This document shows, piece after piece, positions 34,562 to 42,413 of a DNA stretch of 64,000 bases (its first letter is position 1; every line of letters starts with the position of its first letter). Both the position numbers and the translations under genes were made by a program. This DNA is from Pseudarthrobacter sp. C4D7 (GTDB lineage: Bacteria; Actinomycetota; Actinomycetes; Actinomycetales; Micrococcaceae). Under the pieces are notes generated by a model, which saw only the letters and a list, made by a program, of their open reading frames with translations, was not told the origin of the DNA and ran no database searches. The stretch covers positions 1 through 64,000 of the forward strand of contig NZ_JABFMW010000018.1 of assembly GCF_013359725.1 (NCBI RefSeq), written 5' to 3'.

Positions 34562-34913
34562 GGTGTTGCTCCTTTTGCAGAGGATTCCGGTGGGTGGGGC
34601 GACCAATGGTGACCGGCCAGCTTCCCTCTCCCCCCGTTGTTTTTTGGCTGCTGGCGGAGCTTGCGGAGCTGTGCCCGACGGAGGCCCGTCTACCCGCCAG
34701 GGCAAAGGACGGGAAATTCCTGAAGGAAATAAGCGAGGAACGAGCGCCGCAAGGAAATTCCAGGCCTGCAGGCCCCGACGAAGGAGGGGCTAGACGGGGT
34801 GGAGCGGGCACGTACGATCCGAAGGACAGCAGTCAAAAAACGTCGTAGACACACCAGGTCCAGGGACGGCGGAGCCGGCACTGGACCCAACAGCCGGCCG
34901 CGCCAGCGGACGC
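34562..34913 (-). promoter_or_regulatory. Repeated structured leader, copy C
   Basis: Identical to copy A from the start codon to about 34913, after which the two differ. With B it shares a further stretch past this point (GTGGAGCGCAGCGGAA against GTGAAGCGCAGCGGAA). The pairing CCCGTCTA/TAGACGGG lies at 34685-34692 and 34791-34798. Identity to A suggests recent duplication or gene conversion. Confidence 0.65.
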
Positions 34914-34958
34914 CCTCATTCTGGGTGGAGCGCAGCGGAAACCAGGGCTTTTCGTGTG

Positions 34959-35034
34959 CCCGGGTTGTGCCCATTGGCGGGCAGGTGGAGCCCTCCGCAC
35001 AGCTCAAAGCTGTCCCCACTGGGTACAACCCGGG
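34959..35034. repeat. Nested inverted repeat upstream of the SOS-type operon
   Basis: CCCGGGTTGT at 34959-34968 is the complement of 35025-35034, and ACAGCT-caa-AGCTGT at 34999-35013 lies inside. It could terminate transcription or act as an operator; no gene lies in this gap. Confidence 0.5.
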
Positions 35035-35110
35035 TCCGCACTGTCGTACCCCTCCCCCAGGATGGGAGTCGGCGGCCCGCACCACGGCCGCCGTTCTTTG
35101 GCGTGTCTAT

Positions 35111-35126
35111 TCGAATATATGTTCTA
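35111..35126. promoter_or_regulatory. LexA-type SOS box
   Basis: TCGAATATATGTTCTA differs from the mycobacterial-type LexA consensus TCGAAC-N4-GTTCGA at two of twelve fixed positions. It lies 10 bases before the ATG of the gene at 35137, where a repressor would block transcription. The downstream genes (DUF6504, DNA ligase) fit DNA-damage control. Confidence 0.65.
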
Positions 35127-35136
35127 AGGTTGTGGT

Positions 35137-35469
35137 ATGTCCTCCGAAGAGTTCGCGGCCGCGCTGCAGGCGCAGTACGCACGGCGGGCCGGCCCAATCG
35201 GACTGACCGTGGAAGAGCTCGATTTCGAGCACTTCCCGGCCAAAAACGGGTATCCAGGGATCCCGGTGAAGGCGTGGATCCGGTTCCCGAACTGCGCCGA
35301 GCTAGTGGACGGCGAAGTCTTCGCCTGGACAGCCAAGGCAGCGGAAGTGACGTGGAAGGACGGGCCGGTCACGTACCGGACCTGGGTGTGGAGTTCGGCG
35401 GTCACCCGCCGGGAAGAAATGATGAACAGGAATTTGGGAGAGCGGACCCGTGGCAAGAACATCAACTGA
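35137..35469 (+). CDS. Hypothetical protein, first gene of SOS-type operon
   Basis: The 110-residue protein is not recognised. It appears alpha/beta, with GYPGIPVKAWIRFPNCAELVDGEVFAW and a basic, Arg-rich end. No catalytic motif is visible. It begins 10 bases after a LexA-type box and overlaps the DUF6504 gene by 20 bases, so all three genes here are likely one operon. A DNA-repair accessory role is inferred only from context. Confidence 0.65.
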   Translation: MSSEEFAAALQAQYARRAGPIGLTVEELDFEHFPAKNGYPGIPVKAWIRFPNCAELVDGEVFAWTAKAAEVTWKDGPVTYRTWVWSSAVTRREEMMNRNLGERTRGKNIN

Positions 35470-35776
35470 CAACCCCTTGGATGTGCCGGTGCAGGTCCGG
35501 TTTACCGCCAAAGGCATCCCCCTAGCGGTCAGGTATGACGGCCGGATCTGGGCCGTGGCCGCGGAACCGGTGCGCTGGTTCACCCGGGCGGACTGGTGGA
35601 ATACCGCCAAGCGGGCACCGGTCGGGTGCGGTGACCTGGTCAGCGTTGAACACTGGCAGATCCAAGTCAGGCTGACCTCGACGTCGGCGCTGCGCACATT
35701 CGATCTGCGCCGCGACCCGTTGTCCGAGCAATGGCTGCTGGCAGCCATCACGGACGAGGGGGCGGCCGCCGCCTAA
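35450..35776 (+). CDS. DUF6504-like protein
   Basis: The 108-residue protein follows the DUF6504 pattern: VQVRFTAKGIPLAVRYDGRIWAV, RWFTRADWW, then YW/HWQI and FDLRRDPLSEQWLLA. DUF6504 proteins are usually encoded next to the ImuB/DnaE2 translesion mutasome in actinobacteria. The start is GTG, overlapping the preceding gene. The absence of a polymerase here and the presence of a ligase make this an unusual combination. Confidence 0.7.
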   Translation: MARTSTDNPLDVPVQVRFTAKGIPLAVRYDGRIWAVAAEPVRWFTRADWWNTAKRAPVGCGDLVSVEHWQIQVRLTSTSALRTFDLRRDPLSEQWLLAAITDEGAAAA

Positions 35777-35810
35777 GCCTGACAGCCCTGGCGGCGGTAC
35801 CGTGGCTGTC

Positions 35811-36812
35811 ATGACTGAGGACGTGCCGGCCACGCTGCGTCCGCCCGTGCCCCTGGCGCTGGCCAAAGCAGTTGAATCGGTGCCGGCGGAAGCTGCACTG
35901 CCCGGCGGCAGCGTCTACGAGCCCAAGTGGGATGGCTTCCGGATGTGTGCCCTCGTGGGGGCTGGCGGGGTGTCGTTATGGTCGCGCCAGGGCAAGGACT
36001 TGACGGGGTATTTTCCGGACCTCGCGGAGGCATTGGCGGACCAGGTTCCCCCCGGATGTGTTCTCGACGGAGAAGCAGTCATGTGGACCGCTGACAGGCT
36101 GGATTTTGACGCCCTGCAGCGCCGCCTTGTGGCCGCAAGAGCCGGCCTGCCTGCCTTGGTCCGGGACCGCCCGGCCTCGTTTGTTGCCTTCGATCTGCTG
36201 GCCGTCGCCGGACACGACATCAGGGAAGCGCCCCTGTCCCAGCGACGCGAGCTGCTCGAGCAGCTGGCCAACGATTGGGAGCCTCCGCTGAACCTCTCCC
36301 CCACAACAAGGGACCGCGCCCAGGCCCTCACATGGTTCGAGGAACTGCACCACGCTGGCTTGGAAGGGCTCGTCGTCAAAGGCGCCGCCCAGAGCTACCA
36401 GCCCGTACGCCAGTGGGTAAAGGTGAAACGCCGCGAATCCGTAGACGTGGTGTGCGGTGCCGTCATAGGCCCACTGGACCGGCCCCAATATATTGTCGCC
36501 GGCCTGCCGATTGAGGGCGGGCTGCGGATCGTTGGACGCTCTACGGCACTTACCGCCAAGGCCGCTCGGGAGCTGTCCGCTTACCTTCACAAGCCGCATA
36601 GCTTGCACCCGTGGCCGGAGGTCATCACAGAGACCATGCTGAACAGATTCAGTAAGGACAAAGGCCCCGTGGCACTGACACTAGTAGAGCCCCTAGTGGT
36701 GGAAATTTCCGCCGACGTTGCTTGGACGGGTAACGCCTTCCGGCACTCAGTCAGATACCGGCGGCCGCGCCCGGAACTAGCGGTGCGGGACGTACAGCTG
36801 CCGGACCGGTAA
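35811..36812 (+). CDS. ATP-dependent DNA ligase (LigD/LigC-like)
   Basis: The 333-residue protein has the ligase motifs in order: YEPKWDGFR with adenylated Lys39, a DGEAV motif (86-90), FVAFDLL (124-130), EGLVVK (185-190) and WVKVKRR (202-208). An OB-fold follows. It should seal nicks or double-strand breaks with ATP. No Ku gene or polymerase domain is present, so it is closer to stand-alone LigC-type enzymes. The ATG at 35811 is preferred; a GTG three codons earlier is possible. The gap to the DUF6504 gene is 34 bases, so it probably belongs to the operon under the LexA box. Confidence 0.88.
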   Translation: MTEDVPATLRPPVPLALAKAVESVPAEAALPGGSVYEPKWDGFRMCALVGAGGVSLWSRQGKDLTGYFPDLAEALADQVPPGCVLDGEAVMWTADRLDFDALQRRLVAARAGLPALVRDRPASFVAFDLLAVAGHDIREAPLSQRRELLEQLANDWEPPLNLSPTTRDRAQALTWFEELHHAGLEGLVVKGAAQSYQPVRQWVKVKRRESVDVVCGAVIGPLDRPQYIVAGLPIEGGLRIVGRSTALTAKAARELSAYLHKPHSLHPWPEVITETMLNRFSKDKGPVALTLVEPLVVEISADVAWTGNAFRHSVRYRRPRPELAVRDVQLPDR

Positions 36813-36834
36813 TCCGGCAGCTGCCGCCTTTTGG

Positions 36835-36948
36835 TCAGGGCTGATCGCAGTCTTGGGACAAGAGCACGATGAGACGCGTGATGTTCAGAGCGATGTTCAC
36901 GATGAAGCTCATCGTTTTCCATGGCGTCTGTCGCTTTGGACGGGCCAT
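36835..36948 (-). CDS. Tiny membrane peptide, 37 residues
   Basis: The frame encodes a basic N-terminus (MARPKRQTPWK), one hydrophobic helix (TMSFIVNIALNITRLIVLL) and a short acidic tail. The ATG follows AAGGAAAGGAAAGCCGC, a strong ribosome site. It converges on the ligase gene. The size and layout recall small membrane toxins or transport regulators, but no antisense RNA or antitoxin is evident. A TGTATTG-ct-CAATACA palindrome lies about 80 bases upstream. Confidence 0.6.
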   Translation of the reverse strand: MARPKRQTPWKTMSFIVNIALNITRLIVLLSQDCDQP

Positions 36949-37027
36949 GCGGCTTTCCTTTCCTTGTTGGAAGGAGCCGTTTTTGTCCGGAGTGGCTGCC
37001 AGGCAGCATCAGGACTTACCCTAGGTG

Positions 37028-37043
37028 TGTATTGCTCAATACA
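37028..37043. promoter_or_regulatory. Palindromic operator candidate
   Basis: TGTATTG-ct-CAATACA is a perfect inverted repeat upstream of the tiny membrane peptide gene, in an AT-rich segment. No regulator is assigned. Confidence 0.4.
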
Positions 37044-37087
37044 ACGCCTGAGTGTAAACGGTTCCTTTTCGGCTGGCTCAGGATTGC

Positions 37088-37111
37088 TGAAGCCCGTTGG
37101 CGCGGGCTTCA
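37088..37111. terminator. Short hairpin
   Basis: TGAAGCCCG and CGGGCTTCA pair around TTGGCG. No T-run follows and no gene clearly ends here. Confidence 0.4.
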
Positions 37112-37356
37112 TGCATTTAAGTCAGCTGCCAAAGTCAGCCGCTCTGCCCGGCCGCACGATCCGCTGGGAATCAATTTCGGCACGAATGTCGCGGTCTGTC
37201 ATCAGCACAGCTCCAAATTACCGTATCGGTTATCCACAGCCGCACTTTCCCGTTGTTGCTGTGCCCCAGTGGGGCTAATGTTCCGAACGCTCAGAGTGCA
37301 TAACAGGGCACAGATCGGGCGGCCTCGTGCACCACTCTGCCCGCCACATCGGCCCG

Positions 37357-37686
37357 TCAATTAGCGTCCGGCTCGACCAGTTCAGGCCCGTTGTTGCGCA
37401 CGCTGTTGACCCTGGTGCTAACGACCCGTGGGACCAGGGTCGGCTCGGGCAGGGAATCGAGCATTGGATGTCCGCCTTGTCGGTGAGGTCCGGGTCCAGC
37501 CACTCGGCGTACCGGCTCCTTGGGATGATGACGGGGCTTCGGTCATGGACGTGTCCCAGCGCGTCCTGGGCGGTTGTGGTGAGCACTGTACAGCTAAGCA
37601 GCCAGCGGCCGGGGTCGTCCTCGGGCAGGGATGGATCCGCCCACCATTCGTACAAGCCGGCGAAGCCCAGCAGGGGCTCTTTTGGC
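37357..37686 (-). pseudogene. Broken SRAP-family gene fragment
   Basis: The C-terminal half of an SRAP protein can be read: EPLLGFAGLYEWWADPSLPEDD through HDRSPVIIPRSRYAEWLDPDLTDKADIQ. The reading frame then shifts, and LDSLPEPTLVPRVVS...VRNNGPELVEPDA to a stop is in another frame. The first 125 or so residues, including the catalytic Cys2, are missing. It is closely similar to the intact copy at 14462-15166, so it is a decayed duplicate or the scar of a recombination. Confidence 0.85.
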
Positions 37687-38268
37687 TAATGCTGAGGATT
37701 GACACAAGTGGGTTAACTGCTCGCTCCCCCGCCGGAGGCTGCCCATGCACATCCAGCGCTACCATGGCTGCAGTCGCAAACTGGGTGCAGGACCCTCGCG
37801 CGACCAAGAAGATTTCATGCCATAAGCCACGCCAGAATTCCTATTGGAAACCAAAGCCGAGCCATGGCTGGCGTCACTGCCTGCCGCCGCATTTGACACT
37901 CTGTATGAGAGCGCGTATAGAGCCAAACCCTGCTTCACATACATGGACACGCTGCCGCTCGGACTGGCGACGCAATGAACGCCCATATACGCAGGCCGAC
38001 CAGTCATACTGCCGGTGTCCTAACGGCGGCTCCAACCATTAATCCCGTACGGTCCACAATTGAGAATCCAATTGGAAATATCACCTGAGGCCCCGTAGGC
38101 ACCCTCGCGGGACATCTCGTCGCCCATATAACGTGCCGCGCCACGGGGGGACCCATCCAATCAATTGCGGTGTCTCATATGCGTGTCACTGCCGTCATTC
38201 CCGAAGAAGTGCACATAGCGTTGACAGCAGGACAATATGCCCCCACCGAGTAGGAGAGTTACCGGCCG
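37687..38268. other. Gap before parA without a recognisable gene
   Basis: The segment is less GC-rich than its surroundings. CAATTG occurs three times between 38054 and 38170. TTGACA and TATGCC lie near 38221-38240, too close together for a standard promoter. The centromere and promoter of parAB are expected here, but I cannot identify them with confidence. Confidence 0.45.
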
Positions 38269-39210
38269 ATGGCACGATCTCTGCAAACCCCCGTACCGCC
38301 GAAACCCCAGGCAACGCGCGCCATCGACCGTGTAGTCTCCCTAGCGAACGGCAAGGGCGGAGTGGGCAAGACGACAACAGCAGCCAACGTTGGCGGGTAC
38401 GTGGCCCTAGCTGGCTCCCGTGTGCTCCTGATCGACCTTGACCCTCAGGGCGACTTGGCTCGCGACCTCGGATATGAGCGCCAGACGGGCAGGGAATTTT
38501 TTCAGGCCCTCATCACCGGGACGCCGCCGATAATTCTGCGTAACGTGCGGGAAAATCTGGACGTCATCCCTGGCGGCCAGGACTTGGAAGACCTTCAGGG
38601 ACTTATGGTGTCCCGCTCCAGCCGCTCCGACGCCGGCGACTTCGGCGACATGCTGTACGCCGTCCTAGCCCCGTTGGCAGACGATTACGACTTGGTCCTG
38701 ATCGACACACCGCCGGGGGAGCGGATCCTCGTGGAGGGCGCCTTCGCGATCTCCAGCGCCGTCGTCATTCCTACCCGCTCCGATGATGCGAGTATCGACG
38801 GTGTCGAACGCATCGCACGCCGCTTCATGGCTGTACGTGACCGGAACCCATCTCTTCAATTGGCGGGGATCGTCCTGTTCGGTGTCGGACCGCGCTCCCT
38901 TCGCTTGGAGCGCAGCGTCCGAGAAACGCTGGAAGAAATGCTCGGCACCGTCGCCCCAGTCTTCGAAACCCGCATCAGGAACCTGGAAAGCGCAAGCGCC
39001 GATGCCCGTCGCAAAGGCCTGCTCTTCCACGAACTCGAAGGTGCCGTTACTGACGCTCAGAAGAACCGCCTGAAGGCGCTCCGGGCGGGTGAGAAGCCGG
39101 CGGACGGCTTCTTTTCACGCAATGCTGGCGGACTGGCTGAAGAGTACGAGCAGCTGACCGGGGAGATCCTCGCCCGACTGAACGAGATCGAAAGCGGGAA
39201 CCAGGCATGA
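38269..39210 (+). CDS. parA: ParA-family partition ATPase
   Basis: The 313-residue protein has a deviant Walker A motif KGGVGKTT near residue 29, a LLIDLDPQGD switch and VLIDTPPGE. This is a type Ia/Ib ParA without an N-terminal HTH domain. It should move plasmid copies by cycling on the nucleoid. The ATG follows GTAGGAGAGTTACCGGCCG. Its stop overlaps the start of the partner gene (ATGA), so synthesis is coupled. Confidence 0.92.
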   Translation: MARSLQTPVPPKPQATRAIDRVVSLANGKGGVGKTTTAANVGGYVALAGSRVLLIDLDPQGDLARDLGYERQTGREFFQALITGTPPIILRNVRENLDVIPGGQDLEDLQGLMVSRSSRSDAGDFGDMLYAVLAPLADDYDLVLIDTPPGERILVEGAFAISSAVVIPTRSDDASIDGVERIARRFMAVRDRNPSLQLAGIVLFGVGPRSLRLERSVRETLEEMLGTVAPVFETRIRNLESASADARRKGLLFHELEGAVTDAQKNRLKALRAGEKPADGFFSRNAGGLAEEYEQLTGEILARLNEIESGNQA

Positions 39211-39956
39211 GCGAGCGACAAAGTCTTGCCGGGGCATTCGCGCCTGTAGCGCCTGCCCGGGGCGCAGCACTGCAAGGGTTGCTTGCTCCAAAGCGGGGGA
39301 GGGGAGAGCCCACCCCGGAACCCAACCCCAAGGAGACCCCGGAGGCGCCGGCCAGGAACCTTGTACAGGCGCCGCCAGCAGCAGCGCCCGGCGCTGATAC
39401 GCAGGTGCCTACTGAACAGCCAGGGGCAGATGATCCCCGCACTGAACAGGCGACTGTGGAGGAGGCGCCCCTGGAGGCGATACGGGCGCGGGAGGAGTCC
39501 AAGCCTTCCTTAGTCAAAACCCCGAATGCCACCAAACGGCAGCAGCCCGCTTCCAAGAAGGCGACTAGCGCGGCCAAGGCGTCCGAGCTCGCTCCCGGGG
39601 CTCTGCGCAATGTCGGGGTTTACCTGCCGCCAGCGCTCCTGGCACAGCTCAAGGACGCCGTCTATCAGGAGCGGACCACATACGCGGACCTGTTGATCGA
39701 TGCATTCGAAGCCGTCGACGACAAACAGATCGCGAGGGAGTTCACCTCTGTCACCACGCTGACCAAATCCGGCATGCCTAGGCGCGCTCCACGGAAACGA
39801 GGAGAGGCCGGCATTCAGATCCAACTGCGCCTCGACGGACTTCAGGTTGCCTGGCTGGATGAGAAGGTCACTGAGTTTGACGCACCGTCGCGCAGTGCGC
39901 TGGTCTCGACCGTCTTCAAGCTTCATATCCAAGGGAAGCAAAGAGCGGGGGAGTAG
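39207..39956 (+). CDS. parB: ParB-like centromere-binding protein
   Basis: The 249-residue protein has a Pro/Glu/Ala-rich, disordered N-terminal half and a compact C-terminal domain (ALRNVGVYLPPALLAQLKDAVYQE and IQIQLRLDGLQVAWLDEKV) that resembles ribbon-helix-helix DNA-binding folds. It lacks the usual ParB N-terminal box. Position and overlap with parA identify it as the partition adaptor. The centromere could be the tandem repeats at 39997-40019 or the gap upstream of parA. Confidence 0.8.
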   Translation: MSERQSLAGAFAPVAPARGAALQGLLAPKRGRGEPTPEPNPKETPEAPARNLVQAPPAAAPGADTQVPTEQPGADDPRTEQATVEEAPLEAIRAREESKPSLVKTPNATKRQQPASKKATSAAKASELAPGALRNVGVYLPPALLAQLKDAVYQERTTYADLLIDAFEAVDDKQIAREFTSVTTLTKSGMPRRAPRKRGEAGIQIQLRLDGLQVAWLDEKVTEFDAPSRSALVSTVFKLHIQGKQRAGE

Positions 39957-39996
39957 TCCTGCCTCCCGGAAATCTAGGTCATCCCTTCCCATAGTA

Positions 39997-40019
39997 CTTA
40001 TGGCATGTCTTATGGCATG
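39997..40019. repeat. Tandem CTTATGGCATG repeats
   Basis: CTTATGGCATG occurs at 39997-40007 and 40009-40019, 12 bases apart. It lies between the parB stop and the rep stop. It is a candidate parS or iteron array, though only two copies are present. Confidence 0.5.
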
Positions 40020-40131
40020 ACATGAATGACCAAGGTACGTCCCGGGGTACAGGTACGACAGCTATCTCGCTGCACGCGCAAAACACTCCAGGTGACCACA
40101 TCGGCTTACTACTGACCGACTTTGATGCTGC

Positions 40132-41973
40132 CTACCCCGCTCTGTTGAAAGCCATGTCGGACAGCGACCATTCATCAGGGGGCCCCTCAAACAGTTCCCA
40201 GGGATAGTCATCATCGGGGGAGAGCAGTTGCGGAACGCAGTCCACGTTCTTTGCGAGCCATTCCCGCCAGACAATCCGGTCGTTGCGATACCGCTGCAAC
40301 TGGAGGGCCACAGCTTCGAAGACCCCGAACTGTTCAGCGAGCTGCCTCAGCGAGGTGCCAGCGACGATTGACCAGACCCGGCCTGCGCCGCGGGAAACCA
40401 GGTTCCAGGCGGCAAGAACCTCCAGGGCCTCGTGCACGGCGGACCGGGACAACCGGGTGACGCGCACGATGTCGGCTGTCGCCATGACGGAGGAGTGTTC
40501 CAGAGCTTCGTAGACGAACGCGGCCGGCAGCCCCAGTTCCCGAAACACCGGGCGGAGGGCATAGATCTTGCCTTTCTGCCAGGAAGCGTCTTCGGCGACT
40601 GCCTTCAGCTCTTCAGGAACCGTCAGCATGTAAAGGTCCCCCTTGGTTCCACGGGCTTCTTCAACGAGAGTGATCAGGGGCTCCTTCTCGCCACGTAATT
40701 CCCGCAGGTGCACGCCGACTGTGGTGTGATCGAGGCCTGTAGCGACCGCGATGGACCGAACGCCGAATTCGATAAACCGAGAAGCTGTCATGTGTGCTGC
40801 CTCACCCAACGCCCTAAGCACCATCCGTCGTGCCATTCCCGTCCTGGATTCCTGGTAGTTCACCTCCCTGATGCGCAGGGCATTTCGCCAGCTTCGGATG
40901 AACCGATGCTCCGCATCGGGGTTAGAAATTGCAGGGACCCCCTTTACCCCTGCCGCCTGTGTAGGGGGCTGGCTTGTGGGGGATCTGCGGACGTTGTCAT
41001 TTGGGTTGGTTTTTGCGGGTTTTTTGCTCAAGTAGCTGAGGGCTTTCATCCAGTCCCGGCGCAGGGCAGGGAGCCGGTGGCGGGCTGGGTACCGGGCGTA
41101 GAAGGAGGCCAGGCCAGGCCAGGTTCCCTGGAGGATGCGTCGCTCCACGTCAACGAGCTCTAGGCCGGCGGCCGCGGCGCCGACGATGACTGCCTGGCGC
41201 GCGTCCGAGTCCGAGGCGTACCGGTTGGTGTCATACATGCCGGTCTGGGCAAGTACCTGCATGGCCCTCGACATGCGCCCCACGGGGTGGTCCACGACGG
41301 GTGCAGAAGAGGATGCCGGGGTGAAGGTCTCTTCCTGGCGGAGTGCCCTGACGGCTTTGATCTCGGCGGACAGATCCTTGGTCATAGCGGCCCAGACCGC
41401 TGCGCTGTTGGGCCGACGGGCGATGTCATAGGCCATGGACAGGCTCATCGCCAGTTCCTGGTGGCCGCCTCGCTTATGCGGTGAGCCGGGTGTTCGCATG
41501 CAGCCATGGAGCAGGTTCTGGTGCGGGGTCTTGTCCAGGCTCCGGTACCGGGTGCCCAGCGCCTCGACAACATCACGCGCTTCGGAGAAGGTGACCCGAC
41601 GCGCCAGTGGGATGTAGACGTGGCGGCCGCCGTTGGGGGAGTAATCCTCAATCCACCGGGCGCCCATCGAATGCAACCAGGTCTGGACCGCGCGGACGTC
41701 GGCCTGGACCCAGTCTGTACCTGCTACCGAGGAGTCAAAGTCGAGGAAAATCGCCGCGCAGGTGCCGTCCTTGCCAAAAATTCTCACGGCCGCAGGCAAT
41801 GAGGGGAGCGTTTCGGTTAGGTTCCGTTCGTGTCGTTGCGGGTAGGTCTTGCCCCCATCCCGGGACAACCGTACGCGCGGCTGACCGGCCAATAGCGGTG
41901 TTAGTGCCGACCAAAGGGTGGCTGGGTCATCTTGCTGTCCTGACACGCCAGAAGTGGGGTGTGATGGCAGCAC
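40132..41973 (-). CDS. rep: Primase-polymerase-type replication protein
   Basis: The product is about 613 residues. The N-terminal half is an archaeo-eukaryotic-type primase domain: AAIFLDFDSS (metal-binding DxD), then SPNGGRHVYIPL (the GGxH motif), then MRTPGSPHKRGG. The C-terminal half contains two or more winged helices (for example VATGLDHTTVGVHLREL and ADIVRVTRLSRSAVHEALEV) suited to origin binding. This layout is typical of Rep proteins of actinobacterial plasmids. The start is unclear. I give the GTG at 41971-41973; the frame stays open to a TTG at 42117, but hairpins and an attenuator-like signal fill that part. Confidence 0.8.
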   Translation of the reverse strand: MLPSHPTSGVSGQQDDPATLWSALTPLLAGQPRVRLSRDGGKTYPQRHERNLTETLPSLPAAVRIFGKDGTCAAIFLDFDSSVAGTDWVQADVRAVQTWLHSMGARWIEDYSPNGGRHVYIPLARRVTFSEARDVVEALGTRYRSLDKTPHQNLLHGCMRTPGSPHKRGGHQELAMSLSMAYDIARRPNSAAVWAAMTKDLSAEIKAVRALRQEETFTPASSSAPVVDHPVGRMSRAMQVLAQTGMYDTNRYASDSDARQAVIVGAAAAGLELVDVERRILQGTWPGLASFYARYPARHRLPALRRDWMKALSYLSKKPAKTNPNDNVRRSPTSQPPTQAAGVKGVPAISNPDAEHRFIRSWRNALRIREVNYQESRTGMARRMVLRALGEAAHMTASRFIEFGVRSIAVATGLDHTTVGVHLRELRGEKEPLITLVEEARGTKGDLYMLTVPEELKAVAEDASWQKGKIYALRPVFRELGLPAAFVYEALEHSSVMATADIVRVTRLSRSAVHEALEVLAAWNLVSRGAGRVWSIVAGTSLRQLAEQFGVFEAVALQLQRYRNDRIVWREWLAKNVDCVPQLLSPDDDYPWELFEGPPDEWSLSDMAFNRAG

Positions 41974-42024
41974 CGAGACGTGCTGATGTACGATGACTGT
42001 AATCCTTTCGGGGATTGAGGTACG

Positions 42025-42086
42025 AAAAAGGGCCGATCCTGCCAGATCGGTTTCATAGCAACACAAAGGATGGCCGTTTTTCGGCC
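42025..42086 (-). promoter_or_regulatory. Attenuator-like leader of rep
   Basis: On the minus strand, a GGCCG-AAAAA-CGGCC hairpin (42072-42086) is followed by CCGATC-tggcag-GATCGG (42033-42050) and a T-run (complement of 42025-42029). A stem followed by five T residues ahead of the rep coding region looks like an intrinsic terminator in the leader and would allow copy-number control by attenuation or antisense RNA. Confidence 0.5.
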
Positions 42087-42145
42087 TTCCACGACTTACA
42101 ATCTGATCCGCCGGCAAGCAATCCAGAGGGTAAGTCTCAAGCTTC

Positions 42146-42174
42146 GAAGGCCCGCCTAGTGCGGGCCTTCTTTT
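42146..42174. terminator. Rho-independent terminator
   Basis: GAAGGCCCGC pairs with GCGGGCCTTC around CTAGT, followed by TTTT on the plus strand. It lies between rep and the small RHH-like gene, so it may also end a plus-strand (antisense) transcript from the rep leader. Confidence 0.75.
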
Positions 42175-42176
42175 GG

Positions 42177-42413
42177 TTATGAGGCCATGCGGATGGGCAA
42201 CTCCTGCTGATAGTCATCCCGGTCGAGTGCGGCCAGGTCTTCCTTGAGTCGTGGCTCGACAACGGACAGGAGGTATTCCGTAACGGTCAGGCCCTTGTGC
42301 GCTGCGACTTTGGCGATACCGTCAGCGGTTGGTTCAGGTGAGCGGAAACCAATGAACTTACGCAGCCCCTTGCTAGGACGCCCGCCGCCTCGATTTACTG
42401 CTACTGCCGTCAT
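42177..42413 (-). CDS. Small RHH-like DNA-binding protein
   Basis: The 78-residue protein has a basic N-terminus (RGGGRPSKGLRKF) and IGFRSPEPTADGIAKVAAHKGLTVTEYLLSVVEPRL, which suggests a ribbon-helix-helix or similar small dimeric fold. Placed directly upstream of rep, it is a plausible copy-number repressor or replication accessory. This is an inference from position and size. Confidence 0.65.
   Translation of the reverse strand: MTAVAVNRGGGRPSKGLRKFIGFRSPEPTADGIAKVAAHKGLTVTEYLLSVVEPRLKEDLAALDRDDYQQELPIRMAS

Noticed and set aside
37759-38007. Possible 82-residue minus-strand protein upstream of parA
   Set aside because: No ribosome site, mixed composition and no pattern; left as noncoding.
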